Position numbers and translations under genes: made by a program. Source: Syntrophomonas sp. DTU018 (GTDB lineage: Bacteria > Bacillota > Syntrophomonadia > Syntrophomonadales > Syntrophomonadaceae). Taken from it: DNA of 64,000 nucleotides. Below, piece after piece: positions 41,233-50,417 of the stretch; the first letter of the stretch is position 1, and every line of letters starts with the position of its first letter. The stretch spans positions 24,631 through 88,630 of the forward strand of contig LFSR01000037.1 in the NCBI GenBank assembly GCA_001513155.1, in the 5' to 3' direction. The notes below the pieces were generated by a model that was not told the origin of the DNA, searched no databases, and worked only from the letters and a program-made list of their open reading frames with translations.

Positions 41233-41449
41233 CTTAAGCAGGAGTATTATCCGGCTCGCTCCGGGACTTCCTCGCCTGCAACCCATCGGCAAACTTTAAG
41301 TGCGAAGGGGACCGCTCGTAATTCGGCATCCATGCACTCAGTACTCGCTGCTCGAAACGTCCTGTTTCTCGCTCCCCTTCGCAGCCCTCAGTTTCGCCGT
41401 GGGTTGCCACGGCTCGTCGTAAGTCGCTCGCCGGCTAATAATCCTGCAT
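41233..41449. repeat. Long palindromic repeat, family 2, copy 2
   Basis: About 215 bp, matching 21413-21628 over nearly its whole length. It begins CTTAAGCAGGAGTATTATCC, the exact inverse of the right end of copy 1, so the family has terminal inverted repeats. The middle contains imperfect inverted arms ending TGCAACCC and GGGTTGCCAC. Non-coding. Confidence 0.75.
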
Positions 41450-41520
41450 CTTGGTCAATACTCCTGCATCCCGACTAATACTTCTGCCTCGATGCTGCAT
41501 CCTGGCTTATACTCCTGTTG
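41450..41520. repeat. Degenerate tandem ends of family 2 repeat
   Basis: Three spaced variants of the family 2 end occur in tandem: AATACTCCTGCATC, AATACTTCTGCCTC and TATACTCCTGTTGAA. They look like remnants of nested insertions or deletions. Confidence 0.45.
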
Positions 41521-41624
41521 AATTGCGCTGTGCCATGGCCAAGCCCAAAGATGATCAGATCATTTTGCGCTTCTGTTAGGGTTGAAGGCAAGAAAATATG
41601 GATACAATAGAAATACAAAGAAAT

Positions 41625-41641
41625 AGTTAAAAATAGTCAAA
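41625..41641 (+). promoter_or_regulatory. CtsR operator, upstream box
   Basis: AGTTAAAAATAGTCAAA matches the CtsR consensus RGTCAAANANRGTCAAA at 16 of 17 positions. It lies 17 bp downstream of a possible -10 TACAAT (41603-41608). Confidence 0.7.
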
Positions 41642-41717
41642 CTGGTTGATAAAATTTGTCGTTATCCGGATAAAAAGGGTTTTGCAACTGGAAAAGCTAA
41701 TAGTAAAATATAGTCAA

Positions 41718-41734
41718 GGTCAAAGATGGTCAAA
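41718..41734 (+). promoter_or_regulatory. CtsR operator, promoter-proximal box
   Basis: GGTCAAAGATGGTCAAA matches the CtsR consensus at every position. It ends 11 bp before the ctsR start codon, so CtsR bound here would block the operon that encodes it. Confidence 0.88.
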
Positions 41735-41745
41735 GGGTGGTGGAG

Positions 41746-42174
41746 ATGAAAAAAAGTCTTGCCGATAAGATAGAGCAATACCTGAAGGTGTTAATTGACC
41801 GCAGTGATGACAAACGCATTGAAATACAGCGCTCTGAATTAGCGGAAACTTTCAGTTGTGTTCCTTCTCAGGTAACCTATGTGATCGCAACCCGTTTTAC
41901 CGAACGAGATGGCTATTATACCGAAAGTCGCCGGGGCGGCAAGGGTTATGTAAGAATCACCCGCTTCAGCATGCCTCAGGAAGGGGCCAATCTCAGCGAT
42001 TTGTTCAGTTATTGCGATTATTTGACTGAGATGGAACTGCTCACTGAGAGGGAAAGCAAGCTGCTTACCCACTTGTTGGTAAATGCTTTTAATCAATTTC
42101 CGGCTGAAACCCGGGAAGAGATTTTTGAGGGCATAAAAAAAGCGTTGAGTGAGTATGTAAAGACAGAGTCATAA
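41746..42174 (+). CDS. ctsR: Transcriptional repressor CtsR
   Basis: Class III heat-shock repressor, 142 residues. Winged-helix domain with RSELAETFSCVPSQVTYVI and the glycine-rich wing YTESRRGGKGYVRI that contacts the DNA minor groove. ATG 41746 is preferred over the two upstream GTGs, which lie in the GGTGG site. First gene of the ctsR-mcsA-mcsB-clpC operon, with two matching operators upstream. Confidence 0.96.
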   Translation: MKKSLADKIEQYLKVLIDRSDDKRIEIQRSELAETFSCVPSQVTYVIATRFTERDGYYTESRRGGKGYVRITRFSMPQEGANLSDLFSYCDYLTEMELLTERESKLLTHLLVNAFNQFPAETREEIFEGIKKALSEYVKTES

Positions 42175-42188
42175 AGGGGGTTCCGGAA

Positions 42189-42695
42189 ATGTTTTGTGAT
42201 GAATGCAAACAGAAACCAGCAACAGTTCACTTCACCCAGTTCTTTAACGGCACTAAGATGGAAACTCACCTGTGTGATACATGTGCTGCCAAAAAGGGTG
42301 CCTTGTTCATGAATGGGCAGTTTTCTATTCCCAATCTTCTGGGAAGCTTTTTGGGGCATACTTTTGGAATTCTGCAGCAGACTGCTGCCAGTCCCAATAA
42401 TTTGACCTGCTCTCATTGCGGGGTGACTTTCAATGATATTACTCATACCGGGAAACTAGGCTGTGCCGAGTGCTACCGGGAATTCGACCAGGCCCTGGAA
42501 CCCACTTTGCGTCGCATACACGGCAACAGCCAGCATGTGGGCAAAGTTCCTTCCCGGGGCGGGGAAAAGGTTTTGATCAAGAAGAAAATCGAAAGGTTAA
42601 AGGCCCAGCTGCAGGAAGCGGTGACAGCTGAAAGATATGAACAAGCAGCAGAAATCAGAGATTCCATTAAAGAATTGGAAAAACAGCTGGAATAG
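42189..42695 (+). CDS. mcsA: McsA, zinc-binding activator of McsB
   Basis: 168 residues. Two pairs of CxxC motifs (FCDECKQKPA / LCDTCAAKKG and TCSHCGVTF / GCAECYREF) bind zinc and the C-terminal UVR motif (AERYEQAAEIRDSIKELEKQL-like helix pair) contacts ClpC. In Bacillus it stimulates the McsB arginine kinase. 14 bp behind ctsR. Confidence 0.94.
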   Translation: MFCDECKQKPATVHFTQFFNGTKMETHLCDTCAAKKGALFMNGQFSIPNLLGSFLGHTFGILQQTAASPNNLTCSHCGVTFNDITHTGKLGCAECYREFDQALEPTLRRIHGNSQHVGKVPSRGGEKVLIKKKIERLKAQLQEAVTAERYEQAAEIRDSIKELEKQLE

Positions 42696-42707
42696 GGGGG
42701 AAACATT

Positions 42708-43808
42708 ATGAGCAGTGATTTACTCAACAGCACCTATGTGCGCTGGATGGAACCGGGACCGGAATCAGATATTGTCATCAGCAGCCGGGTACGGTTGGCC
42801 CGCAATCTGCAGACGGTGCCTTTCCCCCACCTGTTGGATGATAAAACCGGTCAGGCTTGCTGGCAGCAGATAACTCAGGCCTGGCAGAAAAGCTCCCTTA
42901 AGGATCAGCTGGAGCTGCTGAGCTTTAACAATCTGACCGCCCTGGACCGGCAGATTTTAATGGAAAAGCATTTGATCAGTCCCAACCATGCCGAAGCCAA
43001 CAAATTCTATCAGGGACTGCTGGTGGATAAGGAAGGCCAGCTGGCTATCATGATAAATGAGGAAGATCACCTGCGCATCCAGTGCCTGCTGCCGGGACTC
43101 CAGATGGAGGAGTGCTACAAAAGGGCGCAGATGGTGGATGATGAACTGGAAAGCAATTTGAGCTTTGCCTTTGATGAACAGCGAGGCTATTTAACCGCCT
43201 GTCCCACCAACGTGGGTACCGGAATGCGAGCCTCGGTTATGCTGCACCTGCCAGCCATTGTAACCACCGGACAGCTTAATGCTGTTGTTCATTATATCGG
43301 TCAACTGGGTCTCACGGTGCGGGGTATTTACGGCGAAGGCAGTGAGGGCATGGGCAACTTCTTCCAGGTCTCCAACCAGATAACCCTGGGGCAGACCGAG
43401 GAAGACATTATTGCCAATCTGACCGCTGTTACCCGGCAGATAATCCAGCAGGAACGCACCCTGCGGGAAAACTTGAAGAATCAGATGCATATACAGCTGG
43501 AAGATAGAGTTTGCCGTGCTTACGGAATTTTGACCAATGCCCGGATGATCACATCCAATGAAGCCCTGGGGCATTTGTCGGAAGTAAGGTTGGGGGTCAA
43601 CATGGGTATAATTGACGGAATCCAGCCTTACGCCTTAAATGAGCTGGTTGTTGCTATCCGCCCGGCCCACCTGCAGAAAAGAGCGGGCCGGGAAATGGAT
43701 CCTCTGAGCCGGGATATTCACCGGGCCGAAGTCATTAAAGAAAAACTGACCAGCCGTAAAGCCAAGCCGGGCAGCTCGCCGGCTGCCGGAACCAGCGAAG
43801 AGAAATAA
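42708..43808 (+). CDS. mcsB: Protein-arginine kinase McsB
   Basis: 366 residues with the ATP:guanido phosphotransferase fold (VISSRVRLARNL, GYLTACPTNVGTGMRASVM). It phosphorylates arginines in CtsR and in misfolded proteins and so marks them for ClpCP. The conserved Cys of guanido kinases lies in TACPTNVGT. 12 bp behind mcsA. Confidence 0.96.
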   Translation: MSSDLLNSTYVRWMEPGPESDIVISSRVRLARNLQTVPFPHLLDDKTGQACWQQITQAWQKSSLKDQLELLSFNNLTALDRQILMEKHLISPNHAEANKFYQGLLVDKEGQLAIMINEEDHLRIQCLLPGLQMEECYKRAQMVDDELESNLSFAFDEQRGYLTACPTNVGTGMRASVMLHLPAIVTTGQLNAVVHYIGQLGLTVRGIYGEGSEGMGNFFQVSNQITLGQTEEDIIANLTAVTRQIIQQERTLRENLKNQMHIQLEDRVCRAYGILTNARMITSNEALGHLSEVRLGVNMGIIDGIQPYALNELVVAIRPAHLQKRAGREMDPLSRDIHRAEVIKEKLTSRKAKPGSSPAAGTSEEK

Positions 43809-43827
43809 GAACTAGGAGGGATTTGAC

Positions 43828-46320
43828 ATGTTTAGACGTTTTACTCAGAGAGCCCGCAATGCGGTTATTTATGCCCAGGAAGAAGCTCGTCAGCTGAATC
43901 ATCCGGCCATAGGCACGGAACATATACTGTTAGGTTTGCTGAAAGAAGGAGAAGGAGTTGGAGCCCGCGCTCTGCTCAGTATGGGAATAGATTTGGAGAA
44001 AGTGCGCAGTGAGGTAACCCGGATAATCGGCCAGGGAAACACTCCGGTGGAACCGCCGGATGGAGATCTGCCGGTTACCCCCAGAGCCAAAAAGGTGTTT
44101 AACCTGGCTTTTGATGAAGCCCGCCTGCAGGGGGTCAATTATGTAGGTACCGAGCACCTTCTGCTGGCTTTACTGAGGGAGGAGGAAGGTGTAGCCGGTC
44201 AGGTGCTGACCAGCATGGGAGTGAGACTTGATCAGCTGCGCCAGCAGGTAATGAACCTCCTGGGCGGCGATATGCAGCCTAATCCCCCGGGAACACCTTA
44301 TCAGGAGCCGGCGGCCAATGCTTATACTCCTTCGCCGGTTAATAAGCGCAAGCCCAAGAGCAAAACACCTACTTTGGATGCTTTCAGCCGCGATCTTACC
44401 CAGGATGCCCTGGAAGGCCGCCTGGACCCGGTAATCGGGCGCCACAAGGAGATCGAAAGGGTCATCCAGGTCCTGTCCCGGCGTACCAAAAACAATCCGG
44501 TGCTGATTGGTGATCCGGGAGTAGGTAAAACCGCCATTGTAGAGGGATTGGCCCAACGAATTGTGGAAAACCAAGTTCCGGAAATCCTCAGCAACAAACG
44601 GGTTGTGGCTCTGGATCTTTCCTCCATGATTGCCGGGACTAAATACCGGGGTGAATTTGAAGACCGGCTTACCAAAATCGTAGCCGAAATCAAAGCTGCC
44701 GGAGACGTCATCGTCTTTATAGATGAGCTCCACACCATTGTGGGTGCCGGCGCTGCGGAAGGGGCTATTGATGCGGCCAATATTCTCAAGCCTTCCCTGG
44801 CCCGGGGCGAATTCCAGTGTGTGGGAGCCACTACTCTGGATGAATATCGCAAGCATATTGAAAAGGATGCTGCCCTGGAAAGACGTTTTCAGCCGATTAC
44901 GGTAGATGAACCGACTCCGGAAGAAAGCATTGAAATTCTGAAGGGGCTGCGGGATCGGTACGAAGCCCATCATGCGGTAAAAATAAGCGACGAGGCTATC
45001 AATGCGGCAGTAAACCTGTCCGCCCGTTACATTACCGATCGCTTCCTGCCGGATAAGGCCATCGACTTAATCGATGAAGCCTCTTCCCGGGTTCGCCTGA
45101 ACAACTATGTAGTGCCGGATACTATTAAGGAAGCGGAAAACCGCTTGAAGGATATAATCAAGGAAAAGGAAGAAGCCATCAACGCCCAGGAATATGAGAA
45201 GGCCGCCCAGTTAAGGGATGAAGAACAGAAGCTCAGGGAACAAATCGAGAATGAGCGCAAGGAATGGATCAATAAGCGCAGCCTGACCATGGGTACGGTA
45301 GGAGAAGAGGAAATAGCCGCTATTGTTTCCAGCTGGACCGGAATCCCGGTGAGCAAACTGGCTGAGGAGGAAAGCGACCGACTGGTAAACCTTGAGGGAA
45401 TTCTGCATGAAAGAGTTATCGGTCAGTCCGAAGCCGTTAAAGCGGTAGCCCGGGCGGTACGCCGGGCTAGAGCCGGCTTGAAAAATCCCAAACGGCCTAT
45501 AGGCAGTTTCATCTTCCTGGGACCGACGGGTGTAGGTAAGACCGAGTTGGCCCGGGCTCTGGCGGAAGCTATGTTTGGCAGCGAAGATGCCATGATCCGC
45601 CTGGATATGTCCGAGTATATGGAGAAACATGCGGTGGCCAGAATGATAGGTTCGCCTCCCGGCTATGTAGGTTACGATGAGGGCGGGCAGCTGACGGAAA
45701 AAGTCCGCAGAAAGCCCTATTCGGTAATACTCCTGGATGAGATTGAAAAAGCCCATCCGGATGTATTCAACATCCTGCTGCAGGTACTGGAAGATGGACG
45801 CCTGACCGACGGCCAGGGACGTACCGTGGATTTCCGCAATACCATAGTGATCATGACTTCCAATGTGGGAGCGGAATCGGCTCGTCATGCCAAAAAGGTC
45901 GGGTTTACCAGCGGTGAGGATCGGGATATGAATTACGAGAAAATGAAGGAAACCATGCTGGAGCAAATGAAACACACCTTCCGGCCTGAATTCCTGAACC
46001 GTATCGATGAAATCATCGTATTCCAGAGCCTGACGGAAGAGGAATTGAAGCAAATTGTCGATCTGCTCATGAAGGAATTGAAGACCCGGATTACCGAAAA
46101 CGGCTTCGAGCTGGAAGTAAGCGAAGCTGCCAAAGAACTTATCCTGAAACAGGGCTATGATCCCGCTTACGGAGCACGGCCCCTTAAGCGGGCTATTCAG
46201 AAGCTGGTAGAAGATACCGTTTCCGAAGAAATCCTGAAGAGAACGGTGGTACCGGGAGACACCATACTGGTGGATGTGGAAAATGAGGAGATCGTGGTAA
46301 GAAAACTGGCTAAAGTCTAA
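43828..46320 (+). CDS. clpC: ClpC AAA+ unfoldase
   Basis: 830 residues. N-terminal repeat domain (two Clp-N repeats, about 5-145) that binds phosphoarginine and adaptors. First AAA module with [15 protein letters not shown]; middle UVR-containing segment ([20 protein letters not shown]) that identifies ClpC rather than ClpB; second AAA module with [15 protein letters not shown]. It feeds substrates to ClpP. Terminator and element D follow. Confidence 0.97.
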   Translation: MFRRFTQRARNAVIYAQEEARQLNHPAIGTEHILLGLLKEGEGVGARALLSMGIDLEKVRSEVTRIIGQGNTPVEPPDGDLPVTPRAKKVFNLAFDEARLQGVNYVGTEHLLLALLREEEGVAGQVLTSMGVRLDQLRQQVMNLLGGDMQPNPPGTPYQEPAANAYTPSPVNKRKPKSKTPTLDAFSRDLTQDALEGRLDPVIGRHKEIERVIQVLSRRTKNNPVLIGDPGVGKTAIVEGLAQRIVENQVPEILSNKRVVALDLSSMIAGTKYRGEFEDRLTKIVAEIKAAGDVIVFIDELHTIVGAGAAEGAIDAANILKPSLARGEFQCVGATTLDEYRKHIEKDAALERRFQPITVDEPTPEESIEILKGLRDRYEAHHAVKISDEAINAAVNLSARYITDRFLPDKAIDLIDEASSRVRLNNYVVPDTIKEAENRLKDIIKEKEEAINAQEYEKAAQLRDEEQKLREQIENERKEWINKRSLTMGTVGEEEIAAIVSSWTGIPVSKLAEEESDRLVNLEGILHERVIGQSEAVKAVARAVRRARAGLKNPKRPIGSFIFLGPTGVGKTELARALAEAMFGSEDAMIRLDMSEYMEKHAVARMIGSPPGYVGYDEGGQLTEKVRRKPYSVILLDEIEKAHPDVFNILLQVLEDGRLTDGQGRTVDFRNTIVIMTSNVGAESARHAKKVGFTSGEDRDMNYEKMKETMLEQMKHTFRPEFLNRIDEIIVFQSLTEEELKQIVDLLMKELKTRITENGFELEVSEAAKELILKQGYDPAYGARPLKRAIQKLVEDTVSEEILKRTVVPGDTILVDVENEEIVVRKLAKV

Positions 46321-46329
46321 AAGGCGAAA

Positions 46330-46356
46330 ACAGGGGGTTTGAGTAAAACCCCCTGT
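46330..46356 (+). terminator. Left copy of duplicated terminator hairpin after clpC
   Basis: ACAGGGGGTTT GAGT AAAACCCCCTGT, a 10-11 bp stem starting 10 bp after the stop codon; no T-run, element D begins at the next base. Confidence 0.8.
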
Positions 46357-46508
46357 GAGAGTGTCAAAAAACATGCTAAAAGAGATCGCCACGTCGCTAC
46401 GCTCCTCGCGATGACATACCAAAAGGCTATCTTATGTGTCATTGCGAGCCCCGGAGGGGCGTGGCAATCTCGAACGTCCAACCGTTAACAGACTTCTTTG
46501 ACAGTCTG
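46357..46508. mobile_element. Terminator-targeting MITE-like element, copy D
   Basis: A 152-bp element whose left end is GAGAGTGTCAAAAAACATGC and whose right end, reverse-complemented, is CAGACTGTCAAAGAAGTCTG. Its content is close to the reverse complement of copy C. The second REP tip reads GCCCCGGAGGGGC. It is bracketed by a 27-bp terminator repeat (46330-46356 and 46509-46535, two mismatches). Confidence 0.82.
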
Positions 46509-46541
46509 ACAGGGGGGTTGAGTAAAACTCCCTGTTTTTTT
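46509..46541 (+). terminator. Right copy of duplicated terminator hairpin, with T-run
   Basis: ACAGGGGGGTT GAGT AAAACTCCCTGT followed by TTTTTT. The two differences from the left copy leave the stem mostly paired (one G-T pair). Confidence 0.82.
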
Positions 46542-46620
46542 GTGGACTATTGGATATAGATTTGGATTTTTTAGACAGTTGGCTGATTGGATACGTTATA
46601 ATATTCTATAAGGTGATTTA

Positions 46621-47976
46621 ATGAAAAAAACAGGAACCCGTTTTGTATGCAGTGAATGCGGCTATGAATCTTCCAAGTGGCTGGGACGGTGTCCCGGCTG
46701 TTTGACCTGGAACAGTCTCGTCGAAGAGGTCGTCAATCCCTCCAAGAGCCCATACCTGCAGGCGGTTACCTATCCTGTTCCTCTGCAGTCCATTGCCCAG
46801 GAACACCTGCAGAGGATGTCCAGCGGCAACAGCGAATTAGACCGGGTGCTGGGGGGCGGCATTGTTCCCGGGTCTCTTATTTTATTGGGGGGAGATCCCG
46901 GAATAGGCAAATCCACCCTGCTGCTGCAGGTGGCCGGCAACATAGCCCGCTCCGGACAAACCGTGGTCTACCTGTCCGGGGAGGAATCCATGAAACAGCT
47001 GCGGCTGCGTTCCCTGCGCCTGGGTGTTGAAGAACAAGGAGTTTACCTGTTAAACGAACAGAATATAGATAACCTGGAAGCCAGCCTGAAAGAGCTGGCG
47101 CCTGCTGTGGTGATAATTGATTCTATTCAGACGGTGTATACTTCCAGCATAAGTTCAGTACCCGGAAGTGTTGCCCAGCTGCGCCAGTGTACTGCCCAGA
47201 TTCTGGAGTATGCCAAGAGGACGGAAACTACCTTTTTCCTGGTGGGCCATGTTACCAAGGAGGGGGCTTTGGCCGGTCCCCGGGTTTTGGAGCACATGGT
47301 GGACGTGGTTATATACTTTGAGGGCGACAAAAATGTGGCTTTGCGCCTGCTGCGCGGGGTGAAGAACCGTTACGGCTCTACCGATGAAGTGGGGCTCATG
47401 GAGATGACCGGTCAGGGTCTGGTAGAAGTAACCGACCCCTCCTATGTCTTTCTCAGTCCAGGACAGAAGCCCTGCAGCGGTTCGGCGGTATCCTCCAGCT
47501 TTGAAGGTACTCGCCCCCTGCTGATTGAAGTGCAGGCCCTGGTAGCCAATGCCGGACCGGGGTATGCCAGGCGAATGGCATCCGGTATTGACCAAAACCG
47601 TTTGGCTTTGATCATAGCCATTTTGGAGAAACAATGCGGCTATCCCCTGGCGGTTCACGATGTGTACCTGAAGGTTACCGGAGGACTTTTTTTGAAAGAT
47701 CCTTCCGTTGACCTGGCTATAGCTGCGGCTATCGTATCCAGCTACCGGGACACTCCCATAGCTGCCGATACGGTTTTTATAGGAGAATTAAGCCTTTCCG
47801 GTCAGATACGGCCAGTACCCTTTCTGGAACAACGCCTTAAAGAAATTGATAGAATGGGGTTTAGAAAGGTAATACTACCGGAAAGCACAGTTCGGAAGGT
47901 TGCTCCGGGTTTGCGCCTGGAGCTGGTGGAAATAAAGACCATTGATAGCTTAGTGGAGCTTATTACGGAGGGGTGA
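46621..47976 (+). CDS. radA: DNA repair protein RadA
   Basis: 451 residues, a RecA-like branch-migration ATPase. Zinc finger Cys10/13/24/27 (CSECGYESSKWLGRCPGC), Walker A GGDPGIGKSTLLLQ, the RadA-specific KNRYG motif (a variant of KNRFG), and a C-terminal Lon-protease-like domain lacking the catalytic Ser-Lys pair. ATG after AAGGTGA. disA follows at 4 bp, a conserved pairing. Confidence 0.96.
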   Translation: MKKTGTRFVCSECGYESSKWLGRCPGCLTWNSLVEEVVNPSKSPYLQAVTYPVPLQSIAQEHLQRMSSGNSELDRVLGGGIVPGSLILLGGDPGIGKSTLLLQVAGNIARSGQTVVYLSGEESMKQLRLRSLRLGVEEQGVYLLNEQNIDNLEASLKELAPAVVIIDSIQTVYTSSISSVPGSVAQLRQCTAQILEYAKRTETTFFLVGHVTKEGALAGPRVLEHMVDVVIYFEGDKNVALRLLRGVKNRYGSTDEVGLMEMTGQGLVEVTDPSYVFLSPGQKPCSGSAVSSSFEGTRPLLIEVQALVANAGPGYARRMASGIDQNRLALIIAILEKQCGYPLAVHDVYLKVTGGLFLKDPSVDLAIAAAIVSSYRDTPIAADTVFIGELSLSGQIRPVPFLEQRLKEIDRMGFRKVILPESTVRKVAPGLRLELVEIKTIDSLVELITEG

Positions 47977-47980
47977 GGCA

Positions 47981-49051
47981 GTGGACGATATTTATCAAGG
48001 TACTTTCCGCAAATACCTGCAATTACTGGCTCCGGGCACGCTGTTCCGCATCGGGATTGAAAATGTGCTGCAAGCCAATACCGGGGCATTAATTGTAGTG
48101 GGAGATTCTCCCGAGCTTATGAAGCTGGTGAGCGGAGGCTTTTGGATCGATTGCGAATATACCCCGGCCCGGCTGTATGAATTGGCCAAAATGGACGGAG
48201 CTATCATTATGAACAGCGATGCCACCCGCATTCTGATTGCCAATGCCCAGCTGGACCCTGACGCTACCATTCATTCCAATGAGACCGGCATCCGGCACCG
48301 TACTGCCGAAAGAGTAGCGCGCCAGACGGGAGTTCTGGTAGTGGCCATATCCCAGCGCCGCCGGGTGGTGACCCTCTATCACGGCAACATATCTTTCCGC
48401 CTGCGAGAACTTTCCACTATACTGGTTAAAGCCAACCAGGCTCTGCAGACCCTGGAAAAGTACCGGAACGTTCTGAACCGGGAACTGCAGAGACTGAGCG
48501 GGCTGGAATTCGAAGATATGGTTACGGTGTCGGAAGTATGCGAAGTGCTGCGCCGCAGTATAAAAGTCCTGCATATTGCCCAGGAAATTGAAAACTATAT
48601 TGTGGAGCTGGGAACCGAAGGCCGCCTGGTCAAAATGCAGCTGGATGAACTGATAGCCAATGTCCATGATGAAGCTCTTTATATAATACAGGACTACTTA
48701 AATTCTACCGAACGGTCACCCCAGGAAGTAATGAACAGCCTGCTGCGGGGATTTGAAGAAGATATTTCGGATACTGTATATATTGCCAGGATACTGGGAT
48801 TGGGCAGCACTACCAGCCATCTGGACCAGCAGGTATCTCCCCGGGGATACCGGATGTTGCAGAAACTGCCCCGGATACCGGTTTCCATTATTGAAAACCT
48901 GGTACAGCGCTTCGGGCTCCTCAGCCATATCATGCGAGCCACTATCGAGGAACTGGACGATGTAGAAGGTATCGGCGAAGTAAGAGCTCGTTCCATAAAA
49001 AATGGACTGAAGCGCATGCAGGAACAGGTAATCCTGGAATATGTGGTTTAG
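47981..49051 (+). CDS. disA: DNA integrity scanning protein, diadenylate cyclase
   Basis: Makes c-di-AMP from two ATP while scanning DNA for recombination intermediates. 356 residues: DAC domain with the DGA motif (Asp72-Ala74) and RHR motif (Arg105-Arg107), a helical spine, and a C-terminal helix-hairpin-helix DNA-binding domain (LDDVEGIGEVRARSIKNGL). GTG start after GAGGGGTGAGG. In Bacillus, RadA restrains DisA activity. Confidence 0.97.
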   Translation: MDDIYQGTFRKYLQLLAPGTLFRIGIENVLQANTGALIVVGDSPELMKLVSGGFWIDCEYTPARLYELAKMDGAIIMNSDATRILIANAQLDPDATIHSNETGIRHRTAERVARQTGVLVVAISQRRRVVTLYHGNISFRLRELSTILVKANQALQTLEKYRNVLNRELQRLSGLEFEDMVTVSEVCEVLRRSIKVLHIAQEIENYIVELGTEGRLVKMQLDELIANVHDEALYIIQDYLNSTERSPQEVMNSLLRGFEEDISDTVYIARILGLGSTTSHLDQQVSPRGYRMLQKLPRIPVSIIENLVQRFGLLSHIMRATIEELDDVEGIGEVRARSIKNGLKRMQEQVILEYVV

Positions 49052-49052
49052 C

Positions 49053-50417
49053 TTAGGCTTCTGAACGGAGGGCGTCCAGGGCACTCAGGTGCATAGCCCG
49101 CCGGGCTGGCAGGTAACCAGCTAGCAGGCCTATCATAGTAGCAAAAACCAGAGCACTTACTGCCAGGAGCGGGGTAATTATGGATATTTGTCCGGGCGTT
49201 CCTCCTAACATCCCTCCCATCAGCCCAGCCGACAGGCGGTTCAGCAGGAAGGATATTAAATAGCTGAAGGCTACACCCAGACCTCCTCCCCAAAAGCCGA
49301 TTAAACCAGCTTCCAGCAAAAACATCTGGCCGATATCCTTGAGGCCGGCTCCCAGGACTTTCATAACCCCGATCTCCCGGGTCCTTTCATAAATGCTCAT
49401 CACCATAGTGTTGGTGATACCTATGGCTGCCACCAGCAGGCTGACTGCTCCTATGCCTCCCAGGATCGCCTGGACGGTACGGGAGTATTCTTTTATAGAG
49501 TTCAGCATATCCAGCAAGCTGTGGGATTCAAATCCCAGGTTTCTTATCTGTTTTTGCACTTCTTCCACCAGTTCGATGTCAGCTACTTTTACTTTCACCT
49601 GTTCATAACCGGATTGCTGAAAACTGCTGCCCCGGGACCACCGGCCCGAGGATTGGGAGCGCTGGAAGCGCTCATCTGCCTTCAGTATCTCCTCCAGGGC
49701 GGTGATATTCATATAAGCCTGATAATCCTTTTCCGAACCGCTTTCCTTTATTATTCCCACCCCTTTTATTTCATGGGGCTGTGGGGGTTTGCTGTCATCC
49801 CCGGTGTCAGAAGAACGGCGACGTTCTCCGTAACTTAAATCAGAGGTGATCAACAGGTTATTGCTCAAAAGATCCACCTGGGATTGGCCGGATGAATTCG
49901 GACCCCAGCGTTGGCTGGAAAGGCGGGGGTTGAAAAAGAAGTTGGAGACATATTTGCCGAATATCACGGCATTTTTATCACCAGCCTGCAGCAGGCGACC
50001 GCTTTCCACCTCAAAATCGAAGGCTTCCAGCAACTCCGGCTTTATGCCCACCACCGTCATATCTGCCACCATTCGTCCCGCCGCTACCCGCATATAAGCG
50101 GTTTTCTGGGGCATCACAGCTTCTACGCCGGGAATGGATTTAAACTGCTCGATAGCCTGGTCATCCAGACGCACCTCACCAGGATTATAGGAAACGCTCC
50201 CCTCGATATAGGGAGCAAAAGGGTAAACATCAATAATACTAAGGCTGCCCATTTGACCCAATTGCTCCTGATAAGTCTTATCTATAGCCAGACCCAATGA
50301 CATCATGACCACTATGGCACTAGTGCCGATGACAACGCCGATAATGGTCAGAACAGAGCGGGTCTTGCGCCGCAGCATATTTACCAGGCTCATATGCAGT
50401 ATGTCCCGCTTATTCAT
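49053..50417 (-). CDS. ABC transporter permease, MacB/FtsX type
   Basis: 454 residues. One N-terminal membrane helix (VLTIIGVVIGTSAIVVMMSLG), a large extracytoplasmic MacB_PCD domain (about 40-320) and three C-terminal helices (SLLVAAIGITNTMVMSIYE onward) form the FtsX layout. With the upstream ATPase it should form a mechanotransmission or export complex. ATG 50417 overlaps the stop of the exported-domain gene and follows AGAGGT. The end is 1 bp from the disA stop (convergent). Confidence 0.88.
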   Translation of the reverse strand: MNKRDILHMSLVNMLRRKTRSVLTIIGVVIGTSAIVVMMSLGLAIDKTYQEQLGQMGSLSIIDVYPFAPYIEGSVSYNPGEVRLDDQAIEQFKSIPGVEAVMPQKTAYMRVAAGRMVADMTVVGIKPELLEAFDFEVESGRLLQAGDKNAVIFGKYVSNFFFNPRLSSQRWGPNSSGQSQVDLLSNNLLITSDLSYGERRRSSDTGDDSKPPQPHEIKGVGIIKESGSEKDYQAYMNITALEEILKADERFQRSQSSGRWSRGSSFQQSGYEQVKVKVADIELVEEVQKQIRNLGFESHSLLDMLNSIKEYSRTVQAILGGIGAVSLLVAAIGITNTMVMSIYERTREIGVMKVLGAGLKDIGQMFLLEAGLIGFWGGGLGVAFSYLISFLLNRLSAGLMGGMLGGTPGQISIITPLLAVSALVFATMIGLLAGYLPARRAMHLSALDALRSEA

